Assembly (NCBI GenBank): GCA_900540895.1
Contig: UQHV01000002.1
Location: 77,325 to 141,324, forward strand
DNA from: an uncultured Collinsella sp.
GTDB taxonomy: Bacteria > Actinomycetota > Coriobacteriia > Coriobacteriales > Coriobacteriaceae
Direction: 5' to 3'
DNA length: 64,000 nt
Shown: one piece after another, positions 44,454 to 51,462 of the stretch
How the letters are laid out: the number at the start of each line of letters is the position of its first letter
Position numbering within the stretch: the stretch's first letter is position 1
Made by a program: the position numbers and the translations under genes
The notes under the pieces: model-generated
The model's database searches: none
The model's input: the letters and a program-made list of their open reading frames with translations, nothing else
Told to the model about the DNA's origin: nothing

Positions 44454-44470
44454 CTTGTCTAGCGCAAAGC

Positions 44471-44650
44471 CCGCGTTACCCCGCGCGTGCTTTCTTTTGG
44501 CGACCGAACGAACGGCTTCAGGTTCATGGCACGGGTAGTCGGATTGAAGAGAAATGGGGTCATACAGCGGCTCTCAGAGCGCCTGCCGCACTCCCCCGCC
44601 ATTACCTCTGCTGCGTCCTCGTATAGAGTCCATCCTGCTTGGTGTTTCGA
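44471..44650 (+). repeat. Conserved 3' flank of pilin-like copy 2
   Basis: It begins with a terminator-like hairpin (AAAGCCCGCG and CGTGCTTT, then CTTTT). It then matches the flank of copy 3, most strongly at 44549-44607, where nearly every base agrees (GAGAAATGGGG, CATACAGCGGCTCTCAGAGC). It includes the palindrome GCTCTCAGAGC. Copy 1 lacks this flank. Apart from the flank, 44454-44715 holds nothing else I can support. Confidence 0.7.
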
Positions 44651-44715
44651 GTTCGGGGCGTATACGGTGGGTGGATAATGGATTCACTTCGATGACGGCG
44701 TTTACGGGAGCGACC

Positions 44716-44943
44716 ATGGCGATGCGCGAGATCGCGGTCAAGTTCGATGAGGGCGAAATGGCCTTGATTCAGGGCCATGCGGACGCCACGGGCATGACCT
44801 TTTCCGAGTTCGTGAGAAGGGCCGCGTTCGAGAAGGCTGAGGACATGGCGGACATCGAGGCCTACAACGAGGCTTTGGACGGGGACGGCGGCACTCGCTA
44901 CCCGATGGAAGAGGTCGTGCGCATGGCGGTGGAGGCTGAGTGA
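44716..44943 (+). CDS. Orphan ribbon-helix-helix antitoxin (DUF6290/RelB-like)
   Basis: 75 residues: MREIAVKFDEGEMALIQGHADATGMTFSEFVRRAAFE is the ribbon-helix-helix pattern of RelB/DUF6290 antitoxins, followed by an acidic toxin-binding tail. CGGGAG precedes ATG 44716; a frame open to 44554 has no similarity. The expected RelE-type toxin gene does not follow: the next 287 bp have no supported frame. It may bind DNA on its own or be a remnant. Confidence 0.75.
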   Translation: MAMREIAVKFDEGEMALIQGHADATGMTFSEFVRRAAFEKAEDMADIEAYNEALDGDGGTRYPMEEVVRMAVEAE

Positions 44944-44988
44944 TTGTCCACACGCGTTGTCTGTCTCGGCTCTAAAGGCTTCTCTTGG

Positions 44989-45023
44989 GCGGGGTTCGGC
45001 TTATAGCCGGGTCCCGCTTTTTT
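44989..45023 (+). terminator. Terminator after antitoxin gene
   Basis: GCGGG and CGGC on the left pair with GCCG and CCCGC on the right, followed by T6. It lies about 45 bp after the antitoxin stop. Confidence 0.75.
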
Positions 45024-45144
45024 GCGGCTTTCAGTTGTCTTTCTGAAGGTATGAAATGGCTGCCTCGATATGAATACGGTCGGCATTCGAAGCGGACGTT
45101 ATAGCCGCGCTAATAGCGCATGACTTTCTCCCCTGCCGTCATCG

Positions 45145-45159
45145 TTGCCGCAGCGGCAA
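45145..45159. promoter_or_regulatory. Conserved palindrome 3, 79 bp before pilin-like copy 3
   Basis: TTGCCGC-A-GCGGCAA, a perfect palindrome centred 79 bp before the start codon, exactly as in copy 1. TTGCAA (45164-45169) and TACGCT downstream may be the promoter. Confidence 0.65.
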
Positions 45160-45230
45160 GACCGTTGCAAATACTTGGAATAGCCCTACGCTCGGCTCGT
45201 ATTGCAAACCCCGAGTGAAGGGAGCCGTAT

Positions 45231-46181
45231 ATGCATGCAGCGGCAATTAACCTTCGGGGGGGGGTCGCTCCTGAAACGACCCGCTTCCGAGGGCAATCAA
45301 TTATCGAGTACGTCCTGATCATTGCCGTCATCGGCCTGGTCATCGTGTTCGCGGGACCCGGCGTGGCCGGAGCCATCCGAAACCAGTCCAACCTGGTCGG
45401 CAACACGGTGAACAATGGAACGGTCGGCGGCGTCGAGGGAGGCGCGTCCGGTGGCGGCTCCGCAGGCGCCGATTCCGCGGCCGTCCAGGTGGCCATCGCC
45501 AAGGACGCGAAGGACTGGACCCTCGACGAGCAGGAGGCGGTTGCCAAAGACATTGCCAAGAACGGTACATCGTCTATCGCCTACGCCAAGGCCAAGGCCG
45601 CCATGGATGCCGGCACCAAGTTCTCGATGAAGCTGACCAATGGCAAGACGCTCGAGTACCGTATCATCGGCATCAACCACGACGACTTGGCCGATGGTAG
45701 CGGCATGGCAGGCTTGACGTTCGAGGCGACCAACTCTGCCTTGGGTAGCCAGAGAATGAACGCTACGGACACCAATGCCGGTGGTTGGGATAAGTCCGAG
45801 CTCCGTACCCGCCTCAGCAGCGGTGACCTCTGGTTGCTCCTGCCCAGCGAGCTCCAGTCAAAGGTGAAACCCGTCACAAAGACAACCGATAACGTTGGCG
45901 GTAACGGGGGCGGTGCCCCCTCGGCGACGACCGACAAGGTTTTTCTGCTCTCGGCAACCGAAGTATACGGGGATATGCAATCTGACGGCATCCAGTACGA
46001 GTGCTACAAATCCAAGGGCGTGACGAGGTCGAACTATTCCGGTGCATCAGGCTATAGCCACTGGACTCGTTCCGTGAGACCGCGCAGCTCCACATCCTTT
46101 CGCTATGTTCAAAGCGGCGGTATTTGCTACAGCTACAGCGCGACGGACTCGTTTTATGTCCTCCCCGCTTTCTGCTTCTGA
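45231..46181 (+). CDS. Flp-pilin-like surface protein copy 3, DUF6273-like type, in frame
   Basis: 316 residues, fully open. Leader MHAAAINLRGG crosses a G9 tract (45256-45264). A class III/Flp prepilin site follows, G21 before Q22 with E26 and Y27 (RGQSIIEYVLIIAVIGLVIV), then a hydrophobic helix to about 45. After a Gly/Ala/Ser linker comes a DUF6273-like domain: KFSMKLTNGKTLEYRIIGIN, NAGGWDKSELRTRL, YSHWTRSVR and the C-terminal FYVLPAFCF. Such domains look C-type-lectin-like. No prepilin peptidase or Tad assembly gene is in the window, so processing would use chromosomal machinery. AAGGGAG supports the start. Confidence 0.82.
   Translation: MHAAAINLRGGVAPETTRFRGQSIIEYVLIIAVIGLVIVFAGPGVAGAIRNQSNLVGNTVNNGTVGGVEGGASGGGSAGADSAAVQVAIAKDAKDWTLDEQEAVAKDIAKNGTSSIAYAKAKAAMDAGTKFSMKLTNGKTLEYRIIGINHDDLADGSGMAGLTFEATNSALGSQRMNATDTNAGGWDKSELRTRLSSGDLWLLLPSELQSKVKPVTKTTDNVGGNGGGAPSATTDKVFLLSATEVYGDMQSDGIQYECYKSKGVTRSNYSGASGYSHWTRSVRPRSSTSFRYVQSGGICYSYSATDSFYVLPAFCF
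45262..45282 (+). promoter_or_regulatory. Post-G-tract hairpin, copy 3
   Basis: GGGTCG (45262-45267) pairs with CGACCC (45277-45282) around CTCCTGAAA. Compared with copy 2 the pairs A-T and T-A became C-G and G-C, a two-base covariation. Confidence 0.65.
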
Positions 46182-46194
46182 TCTCTTTCATCGC

Positions 46195-46226
46195 AAAGCC
46201 CTCGCAATCCTGCGAGGGCTTTTCTT
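46195..46226 (+). terminator. Terminator of pilin-like copy 3
   Basis: AAAGCCCTCGCA pairs with TGCGAGGGCTTT around ATCC, followed by TCTTTT, 14 bp after the stop codon. Confidence 0.88.
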
Positions 46227-46278
46227 TTGGCGATTACTCAAACAATTCGAGGTTCATTGTACAGGTAATCGGGTTGAG

Positions 46279-46380
46279 GAGAAATGGGGGCATACAGCGG
46301 CTCTCAGAGCGCCTGCCGCACTTCCCCGCCATTACCTTTGCGGCATCCTCGTATGGAGTCCATCCTGGTTGGCGTTTTGT
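46279..46380 (+). repeat. Conserved 3' flank of pilin-like copy 3
   Basis: Matches 44549-44650 behind copy 2, with only two or three differences in the first ~60 bp. That is far more similar than the coding sequences just upstream. Beyond it, 46381-46647 has no gene. It contains two ATAAATACAGC repeats (about 46424 and 46480) and the right arm-type repeats. Confidence 0.7.
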
Positions 46381-46566
46381 TGTAACCGCTCACTTGTCCA
46401 CAGATCAAGTGAACTGCTGGAATAAATACAGCGACACACTAGTTCGTTACAGTCGCCATATCTGCGTAAATCGCCGCGATAAATACAGCCTGTACTCGTC
46501 TGTATACCAGCTACGCGTATGTAGATTCATGTCGCGTTAATAAATCGGCTCAAGCGCGTGCAAAAC

Positions 46567-46604
46567 GCGCAAGTAACCGCAAAAAGCGATTATCGCGCAG
46601 GTAG
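46567..46604 (+). repeat. Right arm-type repeats
   Basis: GCGCAAGTAA (46567-46576) and GCGCAGGTAG (46595-46604) match the pair at 38282-38300 in the same orientation. They lie 44-81 bp inside attR. Confidence 0.5.
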
Positions 46605-46647
46605 TTTTTTGGCACCCTGTTGCTTAATCAAAATTAAGCAATTGCTT

Positions 46648-46768
<121 letters not shown>

Positions 46769-46810
46769 AAGCTTATGTTTGTTGCTCTGCTCTCGCTTGC
46801 AACAGGGAGT

Positions 46811-46840
46811 ATATTAACCCGAAACTTTAGACTTGTGCAA
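46811..46840 (-). promoter_or_regulatory. Predicted tRNA-Pro promoter
   Basis: On the - strand TTGCAC (46840-46835) and TAATAT (46816-46811) are separated by 18 bp, about 43 bp upstream of the tRNA 5' end. Confidence 0.6.
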
Positions 46841-46848
46841 GAACTTTT

Positions 46849-48063
46849 TTATAAATTTTGAAGCAAGTCCAAAATTGTATCTGCGAGCTGGGGTTTTGTT
46901 AGCACGGGAAGTTCTTGCGTACCCGTTGTGCTCACAATCCAGGCCTTGTTAGTGTCGGTTCCAAAGCCCGAATCGGCGCGCGAGACATCGTTGGCGATAA
47001 TGGCATCGCAGCCCTTGCGGGCCAATTTGCGCTCGGCGTACTCGACAACGTTATCGGTCTCGGCCGCAAATCCGATTACGCACCGCTTGCCCTTCTGGCG
47101 CGAGAGCTCGGCCAAAATATCGACCGTTTCGACAAGCTCGATGCGATCCAGGCGTTCGTTGGCCTTTTTGAGCTTATGGTCCGCAGGGGTGGCGGGGGTA
47201 TAGTCGGCGACGGCGGCCGCACAAATTGCCGCATCGGCCGTCTGGAAGGCGCTGAGCGCTGCCTGCAGCATTTCAGCGGCGGTCTGCACGCGCACGCACT
47301 CCACGCCGCGGGGGACATCGAGCGATGTCGGTCCCAGCACAAGCTTGACCGCAGCACCGCGGCGAGCGGCCTCCCCTGCCAGGGCGATGCCCATCTTGCC
47401 TGATGAGCGGTTGCCAATGAATCGCACCGGGTCGATTGGTTCGTGCGTGGGGCCGGCAGTGATGACGACGCGCTTGCCTGCCAGGTACTGAGGCACGGGT
47501 TTGAGCACCTCACAGACAGCCTCGACGATGTCCTCGGGCTCGCTCATGCGTCCCGTGTCCACGTCGCCGCAGGCAAGGTAGCCGCTGCCGGGTCCCACAA
47601 CATGGACACCGCGCTCGCGCAGCGTGGCCATGTTGGCCTGCGTCGCCGGCGCCTTCCACATGCCGTTGTTCATAGCGGGTGCGATCACGATGGGTCGCGG
47701 CGTCGCAAGCAGCGTGGTGGAAATAAGGTCATCGGCGATGCCGTTGGCCATCTTGGCGATGATATTGGCCGTCGCGGGCGCCACGACCACCAGATCGGGC
47801 TCCTGCGCAAGCGAGATATGGTGGATGGGGTCAGACGGGTCGTCGAATAGCCCAACCGCGACCGGCTCATTGGTGAGCGCGCGGAACGTGAGCGGGCCCA
47901 CGAACTCCGTGGCATGCTCGCTCATAACGACTTTGACACGTGCGCCGCGCTTTTGCAGCAGGCGCACGATATTGCACGACTTATAGGCGGCGATCCCGCC
48001 GGTAATGCCCAGCAGGATCGTTTTTCCCTCAAGTTGCATTGAATTGTTGGATGCCGCCGTCAT
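46849..48063 (-). CDS. coaBC: Phosphopantothenoylcysteine decarboxylase / phosphopantothenate-cysteine ligase
   Basis: Bifunctional coenzyme A biosynthesis enzyme, 404 residues. The N-terminal flavin decarboxylase (CoaC) domain has GITGGIAAYKSCNIVRLL and the APAMNNGMW motif. The C-terminal ligase (CoaB) domain has ITAGPTHEPIDPVRFIGNRSSG and the KKANERLDRIEL region. It is last in a run of - strand genes, 2 bp after the DUF164 gene. Confidence 0.96.
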   Translation of the reverse strand: MTAASNNSMQLEGKTILLGITGGIAAYKSCNIVRLLQKRGARVKVVMSEHATEFVGPLTFRALTNEPVAVGLFDDPSDPIHHISLAQEPDLVVVAPATANIIAKMANGIADDLISTTLLATPRPIVIAPAMNNGMWKAPATQANMATLRERGVHVVGPGSGYLACGDVDTGRMSEPEDIVEAVCEVLKPVPQYLAGKRVVITAGPTHEPIDPVRFIGNRSSGKMGIALAGEAARRGAAVKLVLGPTSLDVPRGVECVRVQTAAEMLQAALSAFQTADAAICAAAVADYTPATPADHKLKKANERLDRIELVETVDILAELSRQKGKRCVIGFAAETDNVVEYAERKLARKGCDAIIANDVSRADSGFGTDTNKAWIVSTTGTQELPVLTKPQLADTILDLLQNL

Positions 48064-48065
48064 CG

Positions 48066-48785
48066 CTAGGCTTCCTTGCTCGGGAGCACCAGGAGGCGGT
48101 GGCAGTACGGGCAGTGCGTAATTGACCTACCGTCGTGGTTGAGGTCGCTCATGGACGATGCCTGCAGCGCGGTGTGGCAGACCGTGGGGATGTTGCCCTG
48201 GATGGTCTCGACGGCCAAGCCGCGGAACTGCTTGAGCAGACGCTCGTAGTCGGTGAGCACGTCGGCCGGCAGCGTGGCGGCAAGAGCGGTGCGCTCCTTA
48301 GTGGCGGCTTCGATCTGAGCCTGCAGGTCGGCAGCCTTGGCGCGGGCGGCGTTGGTATCGGCCTTCACGCCCTCCTCGAACTTGGCGATGATGGCCTGCG
48401 CGCGGGTCTCGCGGTCGAGCGCCTCCTTATGGGCGACAACGACATCCTTGCGGGTGTGCTCAATCTTGTCCAGGCGCTTGGCCAGGGTGGCGAGCTCGTT
48501 TTCCAGGTCCTGTACCTCGCGGTAGTCGGAGCCGTCAACGTGGCGCTTCTTAGCTGCCTCGATGGCGTTATTGGTCTGGATCTCGGTGGTGTTGAGATCG
48601 TCGAGCTCAATGTCCAGATCCTTGCGCTGGGCGTAGAGCTTGGTCATCTCGGACTTGAGCTTCACATAGGTCTTGCGCTTGGAAGCGAGCTCCTTGAGCT
48701 CCGGCATATTGGCAAGTTCGCTCTTGTTGCGGGCGAGCTCCAAATCGATCTGTTGCAGCTTGAGTAGCGTAGCGCCGGCGCTCAT
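48066..48785 (-). CDS. DUF164 coiled-coil zinc-ribbon protein
   Basis: 239 residues. Almost the whole chain to about 180 is a coiled coil, followed by a C-terminal C4-type zinc-ribbon region as in CT398/DUF164 proteins, proposed nucleic-acid or secretion adaptors. Only three of the four usual cysteines remain: PTVCHTA in place of Cys-x2-Cys, then CPYC. ATG 48785 follows AAAGGAGAG. Its first bases overlap the nif3 stop, and coaBC follows. The function is not established. Confidence 0.85.
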   Translation of the reverse strand: MSAGATLLKLQQIDLELARNKSELANMPELKELASKRKTYVKLKSEMTKLYAQRKDLDIELDDLNTTEIQTNNAIEAAKKRHVDGSDYREVQDLENELATLAKRLDKIEHTRKDVVVAHKEALDRETRAQAIIAKFEEGVKADTNAARAKAADLQAQIEAATKERTALAATLPADVLTDYERLLKQFRGLAVETIQGNIPTVCHTALQASSMSDLNHDGRSITHCPYCHRLLVLPSKEA

Positions 48786-49591
48786 AAGTTCTCTCCTTTT
48801 GTCACAGTCCACCATTGGCAAGGGTTCTGTATTTTAATCGCATGACGGGGGTTGACCCCGGCGTCAACTGCAGAGTTCATCAATATATCAACGAACGGCT
48901 CCTCGGAGCGGTCGTGGCCGAGCAAGATGACGCCCAGACCGCGCAGAGCGAGGTCCTGCGCCACGTGATAGCCCGCCTCGCCCGTCACGACGACATCCTC
49001 ACCCGCGGCGATGGCGAGCTCGCCAAAGTCGCCCAGGGAGCCGCCCAGAATGGCGACGGTGCGGCACGGGCGCTCGGCATCGCCCCATACGCGCGGGTCG
49101 CTTCCGAAGGCCGTGGCAGCACGGGCGGCAAGATCGCGCAGCGTATACGGGTCGTTGAGCGTTGCAAGCGCGCCCAGGCCGGTGGCTTCGGGGTCGTCCA
49201 CGTGCTCCAGTGAGCTTACGGGTGCAGCACCCAGCAGCTTGCTCAGGCGGACACGGGCTTCGTGCGAGCGGTCCAGGTTGGTGTGGAGCGATATGATGCT
49301 CACGCCGCAACGCGCTGCCTCGTAGAGCGCCGCGCTGCATTGGGGACGTGTGGCATCCGCCGGACAAAAGGCCTCGGGTGCCTTGATGTATATGGGATGA
49401 TGCGTCAGCAGCACGTTGGCGCTTGCTTCTTGGGCGCGGCGAACATTAGCCTCAGTCGCATCGAGTGCGCAGGCAACGCCGGTGATCTCCGCGGCCGGAT
49501 CGCCAACGGAGAGTCCTACGTGGTCCCAGGGCTCGGTGTCCGTCTTGGGATAGCGTGCCAGTAGCGCGCGCTCGAGCTCGGCGACGATCAT
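48782..49591 (-). CDS. Nif3-like dinuclear metal-centre protein
   Basis: 269-residue NIF3/YbgI family protein. The metal-binding histidines are in LLTHHPIYIK and the C-terminal GHDRSEEPFVDIL, with ISLHTNLDRS and VVTGEAGYHVAQDL also typical. The family is linked to GTP cyclohydrolase I-type folds, but the reaction is unproven. It overlaps both neighbours by 4 bp, so translational coupling with the cysteine desulfurase and DUF164 genes is likely. Confidence 0.9.
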   Translation of the reverse strand: MIVAELERALLARYPKTDTEPWDHVGLSVGDPAAEITGVACALDATEANVRRAQEASANVLLTHHPIYIKAPEAFCPADATRPQCSAALYEAARCGVSIISLHTNLDRSHEARVRLSKLLGAAPVSSLEHVDDPEATGLGALATLNDPYTLRDLAARAATAFGSDPRVWGDAERPCRTVAILGGSLGDFGELAIAAGEDVVVTGEAGYHVAQDLALRGLGVILLGHDRSEEPFVDILMNSAVDAGVNPRHAIKIQNPCQWWTVTKGENL

Positions 49592-50766
49592 GCGGCACCT
49601 GCGATCGAGAGCAGCGTCTGGGCAAACTCGTCCAGATCGTCCGGATTCACGCGGTCGTCAAAGGAAATGCGCAGTGCACCTAGTGCCTGCTCGCGACCAA
49701 TGCCCATGGCGCTGAGCACATGGCTCGGGTCCATGCTGCCGCTCGAGCACGCCGAGCCGGCCGAAACCTCAAAGCCGGCGGCATCGAGCTTGACGATGAG
49801 CTCCTCGGAGTCCATGCCATCAACGTAGATCGACACCATGCCCGGCAGGCGATCGGCCTGTGCGTAGTCGCCCATGGTGGCGTGAATGCGCTGGTGGGCC
49901 GTAAGCGTGGCGTAGAGCTTGTCGGAAAGGGCTTGCAGCTTCGCGCGCTCCTGAGCCACATGGGGCGTCAGAGACGAGGCGGCAGCGGCAAAGGCGAGCT
50001 GCGTTCGCAGGTCTTGCGTGCCGGCACGACGACCGGCCTCCTGTCCGCCGCCAAAGATGCGCGGGCGCAGCGGCGTGCGGTTCTTAAGGTAGAGTGCGCC
50101 AGATGCCACGGGACCGCCAATCTTGTGGGCTGCGACGGACATGGCGTCGACGCCCAGCTCGGTGACATCGAGCGGAATATGCAGATACCCCTGGATGGCA
50201 TCGGTGTGGAACAGGGCGCCAACGGTATGCGTGGCCGCGGCAAGCTCGCGGATGGGCTGCACCACGCCGGTCTCGTTGTTGGCAACCATGATGCTCACGA
50301 GCGCCACGTCGTCGCCTAGCAGCTCGACAAGCGTGGCAGGCTCAATGTAGCCCATGCGGCAGGGCTGCACCAGGTCGACGGTAAAGCCGGCGGCACGCAG
50401 CAACGGCAGGTTGTCCAGAATCGAATCGTGCTCGATGGCCGAAACGATTACACGATCGCGCTTGCGATCGCGCTGACGAGCGCCCTCGGCAAGACCGAGC
50501 AGTGCCAGCTGGTTGGCTTCGGTGCCGCCGTTGGTCAGTACAATCTCGGACGGGCGGACGCGCGCGCCAAAGCTGCGGGCGATCTCGCGACGTGCAACCT
50601 CCAGACGCGCGGCAGCCTTGCGGCCGAGCGAATGCAGCGAGTTGGGGTTGACGCCGGCAAGCTCGCTGTCGTCGTACTCGCGCTGCGCAAGGAGCGCCTC
50701 GGCGCGCATAGGCGTCGAGGCGGCGAAGTCAAGATTCACGGGTATGCGGTTTTGACCTGCGGTCAT
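49588..50766 (-). CDS. iscS: Cysteine desulfurase (NifS/IscS-like)
   Basis: 392-residue class V aminotransferase-fold PLP enzyme that supplies sulfur for Fe-S clusters and tRNA thiolation. The PLP lysine is in SVAAHKIGGPVASGALY, the catalytic cysteine in SAGSACSSG, and the early motif FTNGGTEANQLAL-type is seen as VLTNGGTEANQLAL. No scaffold (IscU/SufU) gene is adjacent. It overlaps the nif3-like gene. Assignment to the IscS versus NifS subtype is uncertain. Confidence 0.9.
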   Translation of the reverse strand: MTAGQNRIPVNLDFAASTPMRAEALLAQREYDDSELAGVNPNSLHSLGRKAAARLEVARREIARSFGARVRPSEIVLTNGGTEANQLALLGLAEGARQRDRKRDRVIVSAIEHDSILDNLPLLRAAGFTVDLVQPCRMGYIEPATLVELLGDDVALVSIMVANNETGVVQPIRELAAATHTVGALFHTDAIQGYLHIPLDVTELGVDAMSVAAHKIGGPVASGALYLKNRTPLRPRIFGGGQEAGRRAGTQDLRTQLAFAAAASSLTPHVAQERAKLQALSDKLYATLTAHQRIHATMGDYAQADRLPGMVSIYVDGMDSEELIVKLDAAGFEVSAGSACSSGSMDPSHVLSAMGIGREQALGALRISFDDRVNPDDLDEFAQTLLSIAGAA

Positions 50767-50772
50767 AAGGGT

Positions 50773-51444
50773 TTATGCCTCCTGTGCGGCCTCGTTGCCC
50801 AGCTTCTGCAGCAGCGCAACCTCGGCGGCGGGATCTTCGGACTTAAATACGGCGGAGCCGGCAACGAGCACGTTGGCGCCGGCCTTGACGACCTCGGCAA
50901 TGTTCTTGGAAGAGATGCCGCCGTCGACCTCGATGAGGGGCGAAACGCCGTGACGCTCGCACATCGCCTTGAGCTCGTGGAGCTTAGCGATGGTGCCCGG
51001 GATAAAGCTCTGGCCGCCAAAGCCGGGGTTCACGCTCATCAGCAGCACCATATCGACGACGTCGATGATGCTCTCGAGAACGCACACGGGGGTGGCGGGG
51101 TTGAGCACCACACCGGCCTTGACGCCGCGCTGCTGCAGATGCGTGAGCGTGCGGTGCAGGTGCGTGGAGGCCTCGTAGTGCACGGTGATCATATCGGCAC
51201 CGGCGTCGGCGTACCAATCGACCGTTTCGTCGGGGTTCGACACCATCAGGTGCGCGTCGACCGGTACATCGGTGGAGCGCTTGACGGCCTTGAGGATGTC
51301 AACGCCAAAGGTGAGGTTGCCGGTAAAGTGACCGTCCATAACGTCGAAGTGCACGTAGTCGGCGCCGGCGATTTTGTCGAGCTCGCCCTTGAGGTTGGCC
51401 ATGTCGGCCGAAAGGACTGACGGAGCGATTTTGATGGAACCCAT
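50773..51444 (-). CDS. rpe: Ribulose-phosphate 3-epimerase
   Basis: TIM-barrel enzyme of the pentose phosphate pathway, 223 residues. It has IAPSVLSADMANLKGELDKI, the metal-binding VHFDVMDGHFTGNLTFG, MSVNPGFGGQSFIP and EVDGGISSKN. It lies between gpsA and the desulfurase on the - strand, with about 18 bp to gpsA. Confidence 0.96.
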   Translation of the reverse strand: MGSIKIAPSVLSADMANLKGELDKIAGADYVHFDVMDGHFTGNLTFGVDILKAVKRSTDVPVDAHLMVSNPDETVDWYADAGADMITVHYEASTHLHRTLTHLQQRGVKAGVVLNPATPVCVLESIIDVVDMVLLMSVNPGFGGQSFIPGTIAKLHELKAMCERHGVSPLIEVDGGISSKNIAEVVKAGANVLVAGSAVFKSEDPAAEVALLQKLGNEAAQEA

Positions 51445-51462
51445 GGTAGAAGCCTTTCTGCG

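Noticed and set aside
42451..46181. Diversity-generating retroelement acting on the lectin-like C-terminal domains
   Set aside because: No reverse transcriptase, template repeat or adenine-biased variation between copies 2 and 3 is present in the window. Divergence is spread over the whole domain.
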